Assembly (NCBI RefSeq): GCF_010093065.1
Contig: NZ_CP048113.1
Location: 6,838,001 to 6,902,000 of the forward strand
Direction of reading: 5' to 3'
Source: Chitinophaga agri
Lineage (GTDB): Bacteria > Bacteroidota > Bacteroidia > Chitinophagales > Chitinophagaceae
Length of the DNA stretch: 64,000 nucleotides
Positions within the stretch are counted from its first letter, which is position 1; each line of letters starts with the position of its first letter. The notes below the pieces were generated by a model, which worked only from the letters and a program-made list of their open reading frames with translations, had not been told where the DNA came from and made no database searches. Below are positions 45,398-54,904 of this stretch, one piece after another. The position numbers were made by a program, and so were the translations under genes.

Positions 45398-48300
45398 ATG
45401 AAAAAAAAGGGACAGTCCAGTAATAAGAAGAAAGATTTTATCATCAAAGCTATGAGATTAACATTTCTTTCCATGACTATTCTGCTTACTACTTCCCTGA
45501 TGCTTTCTGCCAATGCCGGGAGAGGTCAGGAACTGAGTAAGAGAATTTCAGTGAACATCCGAAAAGGATCACTGGAAAAAGCGTTAAAGCAAATGGAAAC
45601 ACAGTTGAACCTGAACTTTGCCTATGATCAGCAAATGGTTCAGCGTTATCAGACTGACGAACACAATTTCCAGGATCAGCGCCTGGATGGTGTGCTCACA
45701 CTATTATTTGACGAGAAAGACCTTTCCTTCCGTGAAGTGAATGGTGTGATCGTGATCAATGCAGTCAGAAAAGAACGTATTGTAAAACAGGCACAGGGCA
45801 AAATTCAGGGTAAGGTAGTAGATGAACAGGGTGCCCCACTGCCCGGTGCCACGATTAAGATAGTTGGCGGTACGCAACACGCCATCAGTGATGCGGACGG
45901 TAACTTCTCCGTGTCCCTCGAACCTGGTGTATATACACTTGAAGTAAGCTTTATCTCATTTAAAGCGCAGCGTGTACAGAACATCGTCGTAAAAACCGAT
46001 GCTCCTGCTATGTTAACCGTTCGTATGAAAGCAGATATGGGATCCCTGGGTGAAGTGGTCGTAGTAGGTTACGGTACCCAGAAACGTAGTGAAGTCACCT
46101 CCGCTGTGTCTACTGTAAAAGCAGACAACTTTAACAAAGGGGGTATCAGGTCTACCATGGAACTGATCCAGGGCAAGGTACCTGGTCTGAACATCACCAA
46201 AACACAGGGAAATAACCCGAATGCGGGTGCTTCTATCCAGCTGAGAGGTGTTACCTCACTGAGTGGTACAACTGCGCCCCTGATCGTTATTGATGGTATT
46301 CCGGGCGGTAATCTTGATCTGTTGCAGCCAGATGATATCGAGTCATTCAGTATACTGAAAGACGGTTCTGCTGCGGCTATCTATGGTACCAGAGGTAACG
46401 CAGGTGTTATCCTCATCACCACCAGGAAAGGTACTGCCGGTGATCCACGCTATGAGTATAACAATTATTTTCAGCGCGACTACACTGACAAAAAGCCCGA
46501 CTTCCTGTCTGCTGAACAGTTCCGTCAGAAGATCTCAGCAGGTATTATCTCTCCCACATCAGACCTGGGTGGATCTACCAACATGTACAATGAACTGATC
46601 AATAAGAATAACCTGAGCCAGTACCATAACCTGTCTGCTTCCGGTGGTAGCGAGAAGTCCAACTACAGGGCCTCTCTTTACTACAACGATTTTCAGGGTA
46701 TTGCTCAGCAGAATGGCAGAAAACAGGCCGGTGGCAGATTGAACATCAACCAGAAGGGACTGAATAACAAACTGACCATGCAGGTCAACATGGTGGCCAA
46801 TTTTAACAAGGCGAACCTCCTGGGTGGCGATGCCGGTTTCTTTGAACAGGCGGTGGCCTGGAATCCGACTGCGCCGATCCACAAAGCTGATGGCTCCTTC
46901 TATGAGATCAATGAATATTTTAATCCTGCCGGCCGCCTGGCTAATCGCCTGAATCAGCGCGACCAGCAGACTTTCGCAGGTGATGCAAGATTCTCGCTCG
47001 CGATCACAAAAGACCTGTCTGCATCCGTATTCGGTTCCTATCAGCGTGATAACTTCAATGATCGCTACTACCGTTCCATGTATGACTTTGAACAGCGTCC
47101 GGGTACTTCCTGGCAGGGTATGGGTTATGCCAGCAAGGGTAATGAGCTGAACTGGACAAAGACGCTCGACCCGACCCTCAACTATGAGCATAACTGGGGC
47201 GTACATTCACTGTCTGCTATCGCAGGATATAGTTATCAGTACAGTACCAGGGAAACTTTCAGTGCCAATAATAATGGTTTCACTACTGATGCATTCCTGG
47301 ACTGGAACCTCGGCGCTGGTAGTGCCACCAATAACACGGCATTACCCCGTCCCGGCATGGGCAGCTTCAAGGAAGATAACATCCTGATCGCATTCTTTGG
47401 TCGTCTTAACTATTCCTATAAGAATAAATACTACGCACAGGTCATTATGCGTAGAGAAGGTTCTTCCCGCTTTGGGGCCAATAATAAGTGGGGTAACTTC
47501 CCCGCTGCATCCCTGGGCTGGACTATCACAGAAGAACCTTTCATGGATGATATATCCTTTGTTGATAACCTCAAGCTGCGTGTGGGGTATGGTGTAACGG
47601 GTAACCAGGGTATTCCGAATTACCGTTCCCTGATCACGCTGGGTACCGGTGGCGTCTATCCGCAGAATGGTATCTACCTGCAGACTTACGGCGCTTCCCG
47701 TAACCCTAATCCCAACCTGCGCTGGGAAAAGAAACTGGAATGGAACTTTGGTCTCGACTATACTATCCTCAATAACCGTATCAGAGGTTCCATCGATGTT
47801 TACTCCCGTGAAACCCGCGACCTGCTCTATAACTACGCAGCACAACAGCCGGCCTTCGTCCGTGACGGATTGTATACCAACGTTGGTACTATCAAAAACC
47901 ATGGTATCGAAATCCTGATCAGCGGTACGCCGGTGAATGGAAAAGACTTCCAATGGAATGTGGACCTGACGGCTAACTCCCAGTTCAACAAACTCTCTAA
48001 ACTGTCTAATCAGCAGTTTAAAGCTACCTACCTGACCTTTGCTGATATCCCTAATCCCGGTGCGATGGGCCCTGCTATCCGCCTGGAAGAAGGTGGTGCG
48101 GTAGGTAACTTCTATGGTAAACGTTTTGCCGGATTTACAGAAGATGGTAAATGGTTGTTCTACAAAGCAGATGGCACCAAAGCACGCGCTTCTGAGATCA
48201 ATGAGAACGACAGGACCATCATCGGTAACGGTGTGCCTAAATATAATGTGGGTCTGAACCAGACCTTCCGCTATAAGAACTTCGATCTGACCATGCTGTT

Positions 48301-48682
48301 CAGAGGTAAGTTCGGTTTTGATATACTGAACCTGCAGGAGATCTTCTTTGGTAACAAAAAATACCTGCCTAATAACATTTTCAACAGCGCCTTCGATAGA
48401 CATGCGCAGCTGAACGACGATCCTCAGTACTCTGATTACTACATCGAGAAAGGCGACTTCGTGAAACTGGATAACCTTACACTCGGCTACAACGTGAAGG
48501 TGACATCTCCTTATGTGCGTAATGTAAGAGTGTTCGTGTCCGGCCGTAACCTGCTGACCTTTACCGGTTATAAAGGTCTGGACCCGGAACTGGAAGATAC
48601 CGGCTTCACTACCGGTGTAGACACAAGAGGTTTCTATCCGAGAACACGTTCCTGGACGATCGGTCTGAACGTTGGATTCTAA
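45398..48682 (+). CDS. SusC/RagA TonB-dependent receptor with STN domain
   Basis: The 1094-aa outer-membrane receptor has a long leader (about 1-45), an STN signalling domain at 50-125 (ISVNIRKGSLEKALKQMETQLNLNFAYDQQ), a CarboxypepD_reg domain at 130-215 (IQGKVVDEQGAPLPGATIKIVGG), a plug (VVVVGYGTQKRSEVTSAVSTVKADNF...SILKDGSAAAIYGTRGNAGVILITTRKG) and a beta-barrel ending SWTIGLNVGF. The STN domain fits control by the FecI/FecR pair upstream. The ligand is probably a glycan or peptide; no adjacent enzyme shows which. Confidence 0.93.
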   Translation: MKKKGQSSNKKKDFIIKAMRLTFLSMTILLTTSLMLSANAGRGQELSKRISVNIRKGSLEKALKQMETQLNLNFAYDQQMVQRYQTDEHNFQDQRLDGVLTLLFDEKDLSFREVNGVIVINAVRKERIVKQAQGKIQGKVVDEQGAPLPGATIKIVGGTQHAISDADGNFSVSLEPGVYTLEVSFISFKAQRVQNIVVKTDAPAMLTVRMKADMGSLGEVVVVGYGTQKRSEVTSAVSTVKADNFNKGGIRSTMELIQGKVPGLNITKTQGNNPNAGASIQLRGVTSLSGTTAPLIVIDGIPGGNLDLLQPDDIESFSILKDGSAAAIYGTRGNAGVILITTRKGTAGDPRYEYNNYFQRDYTDKKPDFLSAEQFRQKISAGIISPTSDLGGSTNMYNELINKNNLSQYHNLSASGGSEKSNYRASLYYNDFQGIAQQNGRKQAGGRLNINQKGLNNKLTMQVNMVANFNKANLLGGDAGFFEQAVAWNPTAPIHKADGSFYEINEYFNPAGRLANRLNQRDQQTFAGDARFSLAITKDLSASVFGSYQRDNFNDRYYRSMYDFEQRPGTSWQGMGYASKGNELNWTKTLDPTLNYEHNWGVHSLSAIAGYSYQYSTRETFSANNNGFTTDAFLDWNLGAGSATNNTALPRPGMGSFKEDNILIAFFGRLNYSYKNKYYAQVIMRREGSSRFGANNKWGNFPAASLGWTITEEPFMDDISFVDNLKLRVGYGVTGNQGIPNYRSLITLGTGGVYPQNGIYLQTYGASRNPNPNLRWEKKLEWNFGLDYTILNNRIRGSIDVYSRETRDLLYNYAAQQPAFVRDGLYTNVGTIKNHGIEILISGTPVNGKDFQWNVDLTANSQFNKLSKLSNQQFKATYLTFADIPNPGAMGPAIRLEEGGAVGNFYGKRFAGFTEDGKWLFYKADGTKARASEINENDRTIIGNGVPKYNVGLNQTFRYKNFDLTMLFRGKFGFDILNLQEIFFGNKKYLPNNIFNSAFDRHAQLNDDPQYSDYYIEKGDFVKLDNLTLGYNVKVTSPYVRNVRVFVSGRNLLTFTGYKGLDPELEDTGFTTGVDTRGFYPRTRSWTIGLNVGF

Positions 48683-48715
48683 GTAATAAGAGGTATTCAC
48701 AACAAAAGGTAACAA

Positions 48716-50332
48716 ATGAACTATCTGAAAAAGTTAATATACTGCTGCGGCATCGGCTTACTGTTAGCGCAGGATTTCGGTTGTACGAAACTGGATGAAA
48801 CAATATACAGCGAGGTCTATAAAGAAAACTTCTATAAAAGCAGAACAGAAGTACTGCAGGCTGCCCTGCGTCCAATGACGCATATGCAGTCATGGATCGC
48901 TCCTATCCGTGGAGATGGCTACTACTATCATGCAGAAATGAGTTCCGACCAGGTGGCATGGCCACAGAAAGGCCGTCATGCATATGATAATGGTGACCAC
49001 ATGAGACAACACTATCACACCTGGACAACCAATGAAGGCAGGATGCGTAATGCATGGGTAGGTATGTGGACTGGTGTGGGGTATTGTAATGCGGCGATCG
49101 AAGACCTTGCATTACTGGATTACACCAAGCTCGGTATGCAACAGGCGGAAATGACCGCTATACTTGCCGAACTCCATGTACTCAGAGCATTCCACTATAT
49201 TAAACTAATGGACCTCTGGGGTAATATCCCGGTGGTGACACAGGTAGGTAAACCGGCTAACCCACCTACACAGCCAAGAAAGGAAGTATTTAACTTCATC
49301 AGAGCAGAACTGGAAAAATATGTACCGCAATTGCTGCCTTACAGCCAGGAACTGGTAGGACGTATCGGTCAGACCGGCGGTTATGCGATGCTGGCGGAAG
49401 TATATCTGAATGCCGAGAAATGGTCCGGAACGCCGATGTGGGATGAATGTATCGCTGCCTGCGATAAGATCCTCAGTGGTGATGCGGGTGGCCTGGGTGG
49501 TAAGCCAAGACTGGCGCCTAACCTGACAGAGACCTTTGCGAATACCAACAGGACTGCTCCTGAAGCGTTATTTCAGTATGCCTATAGCAACAAAGGTGGT
49601 TTCGTATGGGACTGGATCCCTTTATTCGGCTTCAGCAACATGAGCGCTGCACTGGATGTAGGATATGCGGGTAACAATGGTTATGTCGTGATCCCTTCCT
49701 TCTACGACACCTATGCTGAGAATGACCTGCGCAAGAAAGAATGGTTCCTGTTCGGTCCCCAGTATAAATACAATACAACTGATCCGATCCTTGGCACTGA
49801 AGAATACAATGGTAAGCCACTGGTATATGTCAACTACATCAGAAGAGCCAGTGAGAACAAAACCGAAAGCACCATGGCTACCGGTGAAGAGAACAGCGGC
49901 GCACGTTTTAATAAGTATAAAACAGGTCGCCTGAGTGATCCTAACTACCGGGAGAATCATTTCATGATCTACCGGCTGACGGAGATCTATTTTGATAAGG
50001 CAGAAGCGCTGATGCGTAAGAACAGGAACGTAGCGACACAGGAAGCGGTAGACCTGATCAACGCCAGTCGTAAGCGCGCGTTCACAGATGCTGACTGGGC
50101 AACTGCTGCATATACTGTAGCGACGTTGACGATGGATGAGTTCCTGGCAGAGAAAGGACGCGAATTTGTATTTGAAGGCAGACGCAGGACAGATATTATT
50201 CGTTTTGGCAGATTTAATACCGGTGCCTGGTGGGATCACACTGCTACAAACAATGTCAATAAAGAGATCTATCCTATCCCAAGCACGCAGATCGCAAACA
50301 ATACGAATCTGAAACAGAATGATGGGTATTGA
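48716..50332 (+). CDS. SusD/RagB substrate-binding lipoprotein
   Basis: The 538-aa product has a lipoprotein leader (KLIYCCGIGLLLAQDFG-C23) and the SusD fold: TPR-like helices in the first half (AEMTAILAELHVLRAFHYIKLMDLWGNIPVVT) and the RagB C-terminus (FLAEKGREFVFEGRRRTDIIRFGRF...IYPIPSTQIANNTNLKQNDGY). It forms the lid of the SusC pore. It lies 33 bp after susC and ends the operon. Confidence 0.93.
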   Translation: MNYLKKLIYCCGIGLLLAQDFGCTKLDETIYSEVYKENFYKSRTEVLQAALRPMTHMQSWIAPIRGDGYYYHAEMSSDQVAWPQKGRHAYDNGDHMRQHYHTWTTNEGRMRNAWVGMWTGVGYCNAAIEDLALLDYTKLGMQQAEMTAILAELHVLRAFHYIKLMDLWGNIPVVTQVGKPANPPTQPRKEVFNFIRAELEKYVPQLLPYSQELVGRIGQTGGYAMLAEVYLNAEKWSGTPMWDECIAACDKILSGDAGGLGGKPRLAPNLTETFANTNRTAPEALFQYAYSNKGGFVWDWIPLFGFSNMSAALDVGYAGNNGYVVIPSFYDTYAENDLRKKEWFLFGPQYKYNTTDPILGTEEYNGKPLVYVNYIRRASENKTESTMATGEENSGARFNKYKTGRLSDPNYRENHFMIYRLTEIYFDKAEALMRKNRNVATQEAVDLINASRKRAFTDADWATAAYTVATLTMDEFLAEKGREFVFEGRRRTDIIRFGRFNTGAWWDHTATNNVNKEIYPIPSTQIANNTNLKQNDGY

Positions 50333-50373
50333 TCCGCGTGATCAGCTTTTTTAATAGCATGAATGTTTCGATG

Positions 50374-50402
50374 AAAAAGGCCGCGCCATTCCTGGTGCGG
50401 CC
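50374..50402 (-). terminator. Terminator between susD and the ankyrin gene
   Basis: GGCCGCGCCA (50379-50388) pairs with TGGTGCGGCC (50393-50402), with one G-T pair. On the minus strand it is followed by TTTTT and lies just after the ankyrin stop. Confidence 0.8.
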
Positions 50403-50408
50403 CTCTTG

Positions 50409-50879
50409 TTATCTGCTGACGTTCATGGCTAATTTCTTCCTTGACAGCATCCTTGAAAATAAGCCTGCTACCATTTTTATTTTCATGCTGAATTTTTTCT
50501 TCAGCGGATTGGCGCCATTATCCATTAGTAGCGCTACGATGTTACTATGTCCGAATGTAGCTGCATAGGTCAGTGCCGTCGCACCGTTGTCTGTTTCTGT
50601 ACTGACAGATGCGCCTTTTTTGAGTAATAGTTTTACGACGTCAGTATGCCCTTTGAAACAGGCACCCATTAAAGCAGTATGTCCCAGGTTATCTTTGGCT
50701 TCTAACTCTGCACCCGCCTTCAGCAGGAAGGCTACCGCTTCACTGTGATTGTAATATGCCGCCATGATGAGGGGGGTAGAACCTCTGTCATCTCTGGCAT
50801 GCAGTGCTCCATTAGCTACACATTCTTTCAGCAGTGAAACGTTGTTCGTCCTTGCTGCTTCGAATATATCTGTCATCAT
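50409..50879 (-). CDS. Ankyrin-repeat protein, catalase-associated (AnkB-like), copy 1
   Basis: The product is about 156 aa with four ankyrin units after MMTDIFEAARTNN (DDRGSTPLIMAAYYNHSEAVAFLLKAGAELEAKDNLGHTALMGACFKGHTDVVKLLLKKGASVSTETDNGATALTYAATFGHSNIVALLMDNGANPL). The C-terminus departs from the paralogue at 53891-54358 and is basic (KKKFSMKIKMVAGLFSRMLSRKK). In Pseudomonas, an ankyrin protein next to KatB is needed for full catalase activity. Here the gene is divergent from the catalase, with an OxyR-like site between them. No signal peptide is seen, so it is probably cytosolic. Confidence 0.82.
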   Translation of the reverse strand: MMTDIFEAARTNNVSLLKECVANGALHARDDRGSTPLIMAAYYNHSEAVAFLLKAGAELEAKDNLGHTALMGACFKGHTDVVKLLLKKGASVSTETDNGATALTYAATFGHSNIVALLMDNGANPLKKKFSMKIKMVAGLFSRMLSRKKLAMNVSR

Positions 50880-50951
50880 AAATGATCTTTTACTGTAATG
50901 AATGGTTTGCAATATTATCCATTGTCAACATAGGAAAAGCACATATAGTTT

Positions 50952-50979
50952 AATATCATGGTCAATAGATTTTGTCTAT
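50952..50979. promoter_or_regulatory. OxyR-like operator block, copy 1
   Basis: AATATCATGG (50952-50961), three bases, then ATAGATTTTGTCTAT (50965-50979), which is the OxyR half-site pattern ATAG-N7-CTAT. It is 73 bp upstream of the ankyrin ATG and within the catalase leader region. The same block recurs at 54419. Confidence 0.6.
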
Positions 50980-51228
50980 CTGAAATGATATTTTCATCAT
51001 TGTATTTTATGGGTTATCTATCCTGTACAGAAACAATTTATCTTTACCGGCAAGATAACTGTAGTTACAATATTGATGTAATACTACAAATCTCATTCCT
51101 ACCTGGTGACCAGCTCAATGCCTGTCTGATAGACATAATTTATAGGTGATCTTATTTGTTTATTCCCTTCTCTGCATGTGCGGACAGGAATACTTTTGTC
51201 AAAAATATTAGACGAAAAAATAAACCTT

Positions 51229-52764
51229 ATGAGTCAAGATCAGCAAGCAAAGAATAACGGACAGGCAGGAGCCAGCCAGGTAGCCCACCACCTCACTACC
51301 CGTCAGGGACAGCCGGTACACAATAACCAGAGCATGCGTACACTGGGTAACAGAGGACCCGCTGTAATGGAAAACTATCAGTTCCTGGAAAAGATAGCAC
51401 ATTTCGACAGGGAGCGTGTACCTGAGAGGGTCGTTCATGCGCGTGGCGCCGGTGCACATGGTGTGTTTGAAGCATATGGTACAGTAGGGAAGGAGCCAGC
51501 CTCCACATATACACGTGCGAAGTTATTCCAGGAGAAAGGGAAACAGACGCCGGTGTTTGTTCGCTTCTCAACTGTTATTCATGGCGGACATTCCCCGGAG
51601 ACGCTAAGAGATCCCAGAGGATTTGCAGTGAAGTTTTATACAGAAGATGGTAACTGGGATCTGGTAGGTAATAACCTTAAAATATTTTTCATTCGTGATG
51701 CGATCAAGTTTCCTGATTTCATCCATGCGCTGAAACCAGATCCTGTGCATAACAGGCAGGATGGTGGTCGTGTGATGGACTTTTTCAGTAACTCACCTGA
51801 GGTAATGCATATGATCACCTGGTTGTTTTCGCCATGGGGTATACCGGCTAACTACCGTCAGATGCAGGGATCAGGTGTAAATACGTTTAAATGGGTGAAT
51901 AAGGCCGGAGAAGCAGTGTTGGTAAAGTATCACTGGGAGCCGCTTGCTGGTGTAAAGAACCTTACACAGAAGGAAGCAGAGGCGATACAGGCGAAGAATT
52001 TCAATCATGCGACCGAAGACCTGTATACTGCCATTGAAGCGGGTAATTACCCACAGTGGGAATTATTTGTACAGATTATGAGCGATGATGAACACCCCGA
52101 GCTTGATTTTGATCCATTGGATGATACCAAAATATGGCCCGCAGAACAGTTTCCATGGTTGCCGGTAGGTAAAATGACGCTGAACCGTAATCCGGAAAAC
52201 TACTTTGCGGAAGTGGAGCAATCCGCTTTTGGCCCGGGCGTCATAGTAGACGGACTGGAGTTCTCCGATGATAAGATGCTGATCGGACGTACTTTCTCTT
52301 ATTCAGATACACAACGGTACCGCGTGGGTACGAACTATTTACAGTTGCCGGTCAACGCGGCAAAGACACATGTAGGAACGAATCAGCGTGATGGCAACAT
52401 GACGTATAAATTAGATGTACCGGCAGGAGTAAATCCACATGTGAATTACGAGCCATCCAGCCTGAATGGTCTGAGGGAAGTGCCGCAAACAACAGTCGTG
52501 TATGAGCCTACCTATGCGGCAGCAAAGATCGTACGTCAAAGCATTGACCGGACTAACAACTATCAGCAGGCAGGAGAACGTTATCGCTCATTTGAAGAGT
52601 GGGAGAAGGAGGAACTGATCAGTAACCTGGCAGATACATTGAAAGCAGCGCAACCGGCTATACAACAGCGTATGGTGGAGCACTTCTATCAGTGTGATGA
52701 AGATTATGGACGCAGAATCGAAGAAAAGCTGAAGGAAGTGAAGGAAGCGGGAGTAATTGCGTAG
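51229..52764 (+). CDS. katA: Monofunctional heme catalase
   Basis: The 511-aa product starts at [14 protein letters not shown]; an earlier ATG 17 codons upstream is less likely. [12 protein letters not shown] carries the catalytic H70, NWDLVGNN the catalytic Asn (148/149), and [16 protein letters not shown] the heme-ligand Tyr. It decomposes H2O2 in the cytosol. The length is that of small-subunit catalases; there is no C-terminal flavodoxin-like domain of the large type. It is followed by a terminator and by the convergent oxyR gene. An OxyR-like site lies about 250 bp upstream. Confidence 0.93.
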   Translation: MSQDQQAKNNGQAGASQVAHHLTTRQGQPVHNNQSMRTLGNRGPAVMENYQFLEKIAHFDRERVPERVVHARGAGAHGVFEAYGTVGKEPASTYTRAKLFQEKGKQTPVFVRFSTVIHGGHSPETLRDPRGFAVKFYTEDGNWDLVGNNLKIFFIRDAIKFPDFIHALKPDPVHNRQDGGRVMDFFSNSPEVMHMITWLFSPWGIPANYRQMQGSGVNTFKWVNKAGEAVLVKYHWEPLAGVKNLTQKEAEAIQAKNFNHATEDLYTAIEAGNYPQWELFVQIMSDDEHPELDFDPLDDTKIWPAEQFPWLPVGKMTLNRNPENYFAEVEQSAFGPGVIVDGLEFSDDKMLIGRTFSYSDTQRYRVGTNYLQLPVNAAKTHVGTNQRDGNMTYKLDVPAGVNPHVNYEPSSLNGLREVPQTTVVYEPTYAAAKIVRQSIDRTNNYQQAGERYRSFEEWEKEELISNLADTLKAAQPAIQQRMVEHFYQCDEDYGRRIEEKLKEVKEAGVIA

Positions 52765-52784
52765 AGGAGTGTAGATAATTGAAG

Positions 52785-52816
52785 AAGCCTTCCACCGGAA
52801 TGATGGAAGGCTTTTT
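52785..52816 (+). terminator. Terminator between the catalase and oxyR genes
   Basis: AAGCCTTCCA (52785-52794) pairs with TGGAAGGCTT (52804-52813), and T-residues follow. It can serve both convergent genes. Confidence 0.85.
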
Positions 52817-52835
52817 CAATTATGCTGAACGAACC

Positions 52836-53774
52836 TTAGTATGCTTCTATCAGTTCCTTTCTGTTCTTACTTTTCAGGCGGGCGGGTACGATACCGGTGA
52901 TCTCTGTTTTCAGCGCTTCTATCATCCGTCTTTTTACAAAGTTCTTCATAGTGACCATGCCGATCTCCCTTGCCGGTTCAGGTGAGTGAAAGTACCTTAG
53001 TTTTTGCTGTTGTTCTGCACTGAGGTCATTGAGTGCCAGTTCCGGCAGGATAGTGGCGCCATTGTTTTCATCCACCATCCGCTTTAAGGTCTCAATACTG
53101 CCGGTGTTATATTCATAATGTTGTGAGCCGCGGGTCGTTTTTCTATGCTGACAGATGTTCAGTACCTGATCTCTCATGCAGTGACCATCATTAAGAATCC
53201 AGAGTTCCTCCACATTGATATCTTCCGGTTTGAGCTTTTTCTTTCTGGCCAGCTGGCTTTCATCAGATACATATGCCACAAAGTTCTCGTAGAATAACGG
53301 TGTTTCTTTCAGTTGCGCATCATGTAAAGGAGTGGATACAATACCACAGTCTATCAGTCCCAGTTTAAGTTGCTGCATGATCTGTTCTGTATTCTGCTCC
53401 CATACCACTAATTTAACAGCCGGGTATTGCTCGATGAACCTGGTAATGATCTTCGGAACGATGTAGGGGGCCACCGTCGGGATGATACCGATTTTCAGTT
53501 CGCCGGATAATTCTTTATTTCTGTCGGACACCAGGTCCTGTATTTTCTGATATTCTGCGAGGAGCGTACGTGCCTGCGCAATGATCTCTATGCCTAGTTC
53601 AGTGGGTGTGACCGGCGATTTGCTGCGATTGAATATTTTGACACCCAGTGCATCTTCCAGTTTCTGGATCTGCATGCTTAACGTCGGCTGGGTAACAAAG
53701 CAGTTTTTGGCAGCAAGATTAAAGCTCCGGTAGGTATCTACCGCAACAATGTATTCAAATTGTACGATGGTCAT
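52836..53774 (-). CDS. oxyR: OxyR-type LysR peroxide sensor
   Basis: The 312-aa LysR protein has an N-terminal HTH (FEYIVAVDTYRSFNLAAKNCFVTQPTLSMQIQKLEDALGVKIFNRS) and a substrate-binding-like C-terminal domain. The redox pair is at C199 and C208 (LWILNDGHCMRDQVLNIC), the same numbering and motif as E. coli OxyR. It is convergent with the catalase and next to an ankyrin gene. Both ankyrin genes, one of them divergent from the catalase, have an OxyR-like block ahead. Confidence 0.93.
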   Translation of the reverse strand: MTIVQFEYIVAVDTYRSFNLAAKNCFVTQPTLSMQIQKLEDALGVKIFNRSKSPVTPTELGIEIIAQARTLLAEYQKIQDLVSDRNKELSGELKIGIIPTVAPYIVPKIITRFIEQYPAVKLVVWEQNTEQIMQQLKLGLIDCGIVSTPLHDAQLKETPLFYENFVAYVSDESQLARKKKLKPEDINVEELWILNDGHCMRDQVLNICQHRKTTRGSQHYEYNTGSIETLKRMVDENNGATILPELALNDLSAEQQQKLRYFHSPEPAREIGMVTMKNFVKRRMIEALKTEITGIVPARLKSKNRKELIEAY

Positions 53775-53890
53775 GGTTTGTTATTATTTATTTGCCGAAC
53801 GTGCTGTACGGCAAAGCATAGTTCACTGTTGCCTGTCGCAGGGTCCATGTAGAAAGCTGTAAAAGCCTTGTCAATATATATATCCGTTCC

Positions 53891-54358
53891 TTATTGCTGA
53901 ACCGCCGCAACAAGCGCTTCATACCCGGCCGGATTTTCCTGTAGCAAAGCATAGTCAATAGGATTCCTGCCGAATTTATCTTTCTTCAGCGGGGATGCAC
54001 CATGACTTAGTAATAGTTCGATAATATCATTTCGACCGAATGTAGCGGCAAAGGTCAATGCAGTGGCGCCATTGCCATTCTCTGTATCTACATGAGCGCC
54101 ATGTTCCAGTAATATCCTTGCAATGTCAGTGTATCCTTTAAAGCATACGCCCATGAGCGCCGTGTTTCCCATAGCATCCTGTATCTCAGTGGCTGCACCA
54201 GCTTCCAGCAGTGCTGTAACAGCAGCTGTATGGTTATAATACGCGGCAATGATGAGTGGAGTAGCGCCACGGGCATCTCTGGCGTTGATCTGTTCACTGT
54301 TGAGATAGCCTTCGAGGGCCGCGATATTGTTGGTCCTGGCTGCTTCAAATATATCCAT
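53891..54358 (-). CDS. Ankyrin-repeat protein, catalase-associated (AnkB-like), copy 2
   Basis: The 155-aa product, MDIFEAARTNNIAALEGYLNSEQINARDARGATPLIIAAYYNHTAAVTALLEAGAATEIQDAMGNTALMGVCFKGYTDIARILLEHGAHVDTENGNGATALTFAATFGRNDIIELLLSHGASPLKKD, has four or five ankyrin units. It is a clear paralogue of copy 1 at 50.4 kb, with an extra repeat-like end (KFGRNPIDYALLQENPAGYEALVAAVQQ) in place of the basic tail. It lies 116 bp upstream of oxyR on the same strand. It shares the operator-like block with copy 1 (54419-54446). Confidence 0.82.
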   Translation of the reverse strand: MDIFEAARTNNIAALEGYLNSEQINARDARGATPLIIAAYYNHTAAVTALLEAGAATEIQDAMGNTALMGVCFKGYTDIARILLEHGAHVDTENGNGATALTFAATFGRNDIIELLLSHGASPLKKDKFGRNPIDYALLQENPAGYEALVAAVQQ

Positions 54359-54418
54359 GGTCTGATGGTTTTGTAGCAATATTAGATAAAGCAGGGTAAT
54401 TATGCGTAGTCATCGAAT

Positions 54419-54446
54419 AATATCATGGGCCATAGATGAAATTTAT
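54419..54446. promoter_or_regulatory. OxyR-like operator block, copy 2
   Basis: AATATCATGG (54419-54428), three bases, then ATAGATGAAATTTAT (54432-54446). The layout and spacing are the same as the block at 50952, with one mismatch in the final CTAT. It is 61 bp upstream of the second ankyrin ATG. Confidence 0.55.
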
Positions 54447-54495
54447 AGGATGATGGTTGTTTAATAGCTGGGGTCTATTAATTTGGAATTATACA

Positions 54496-54527
54496 TTTAG
54501 ATCATATGAATGTTTATATTATATTTG
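54496..54527 (+). promoter_or_regulatory. Promoter of the tRNA-like cluster
   Basis: TTTAG (54496-54500), 19 bases, TATATTTG (54520-54527) followed by CGCC match the Bacteroidota promoter. The first tRNA begins 12 bp later. Confidence 0.6.
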
Positions 54528-54538
54528 CGCCGTGTAGC

Positions 54539-54610
54539 AGAGATGGGGTCGATCTGGACAGACGCCTCCCTGTCACGGAGGAAGAGCAGGTTCGAGTCCT
54601 GCCTTCTCTC
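54539..54610 (+). tRNA. tRNA-Asp(GUC), somewhat divergent
   Basis: The anticodon stem CCTCC/GGAGG holds loop CTGTCAC with anticodon GTC. The T-arm GCAGG-TTCGAGT-CCTGC is perfect. The acceptor AGAGATG/CTTCTCT has one U-U mismatch. The D-arm is weak (three pairs, G at position 8 instead of U). No CCA is encoded. It is probably a functional tRNA-Asp, but with an unusual body. Confidence 0.6.
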
Positions 54611-54619
54611 TACACATTA

Positions 54620-54692
54620 TGAGGGGTAGTTTAACTGGAAAAACGCCGGCCGCTGCAAGCCGGAAATTTAGGTTCGAATCCTTCCCCTTTGC
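54620..54692 (+). other. tRNA-like unit 2, Cys-type anticodon with 8-base loop
   Basis: The D-arm GTTT/AAAC and anticodon stem CCGGC/GCCGG are perfect. The loop CGCTGCAA has 8 bases instead of 7, with GCA (54655-54657) in the anticodon place. The acceptor relies on G-T pairs, and only three T-stem pairs form. It is either an odd tRNA-Cys-like RNA or a decayed gene. Confidence 0.45.
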
Positions 54693-54706
54693 AGGTAAGA
54701 TCTTAT

Positions 54707-54780
54707 GGAAGGAGTAGTTAAAATGGAAGAATACTGACCTGCTAGTTCAGAGATGTAGGTTCGATGCCTACCTCCTTCCG
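54707..54780 (+). other. tRNA-like unit 3, GCT anticodon, 8-bp acceptor
   Basis: The acceptor GGAAGGAG/CTCCTTCC has 8 pairs. The T-arm GTAGG-TTCGATG-CCTAC is perfect. The anticodon stem CTGA/TCAG holds a loop with GCT (54741-54743), which would read Ser codons. The long variable arm of a tRNA-Ser is missing, and the D-arm is weak. Confidence 0.45.
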
Positions 54781-54830
54781 CAGTTATTTTGGCAGATAGG
54801 CATCCAATCTTTTGCAGGTGGTCATGATAT

Positions 54831-54903
54831 TGAACGAATAGTTTAACAGGAAGAACGCCGCACTATTTCGTCAGGGATACGGGTTTAAGGCCCCTTCCAA
54901 CAT
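54831..54903 (+). other. tRNA-like unit 4, degenerate
   Basis: It keeps the D-arm seen in unit 2 (TAGTTTAACAGGAAGAACG) and a T-arm remnant GGG-TTTAAGG-CCC. No acceptor stem and no anticodon stem can be drawn. It is probably a decayed copy of the upstream units. Confidence 0.4.
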
Positions 54904-54904
54904 C

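Noticed and set aside
47342..48715. 457-codon open frame on the minus strand across the end of susC and into susD
   Set aside because: It lies fully opposite a well-supported SusC gene and has no domain features; it is a shadow caused by codon bias.
54707..54780. An amber-suppressor tRNA, reading CTA in the anticodon loop of unit 3
   Set aside because: CTA would be preceded by G and not by the required U33; the loop frame places GCT in the anticodon.
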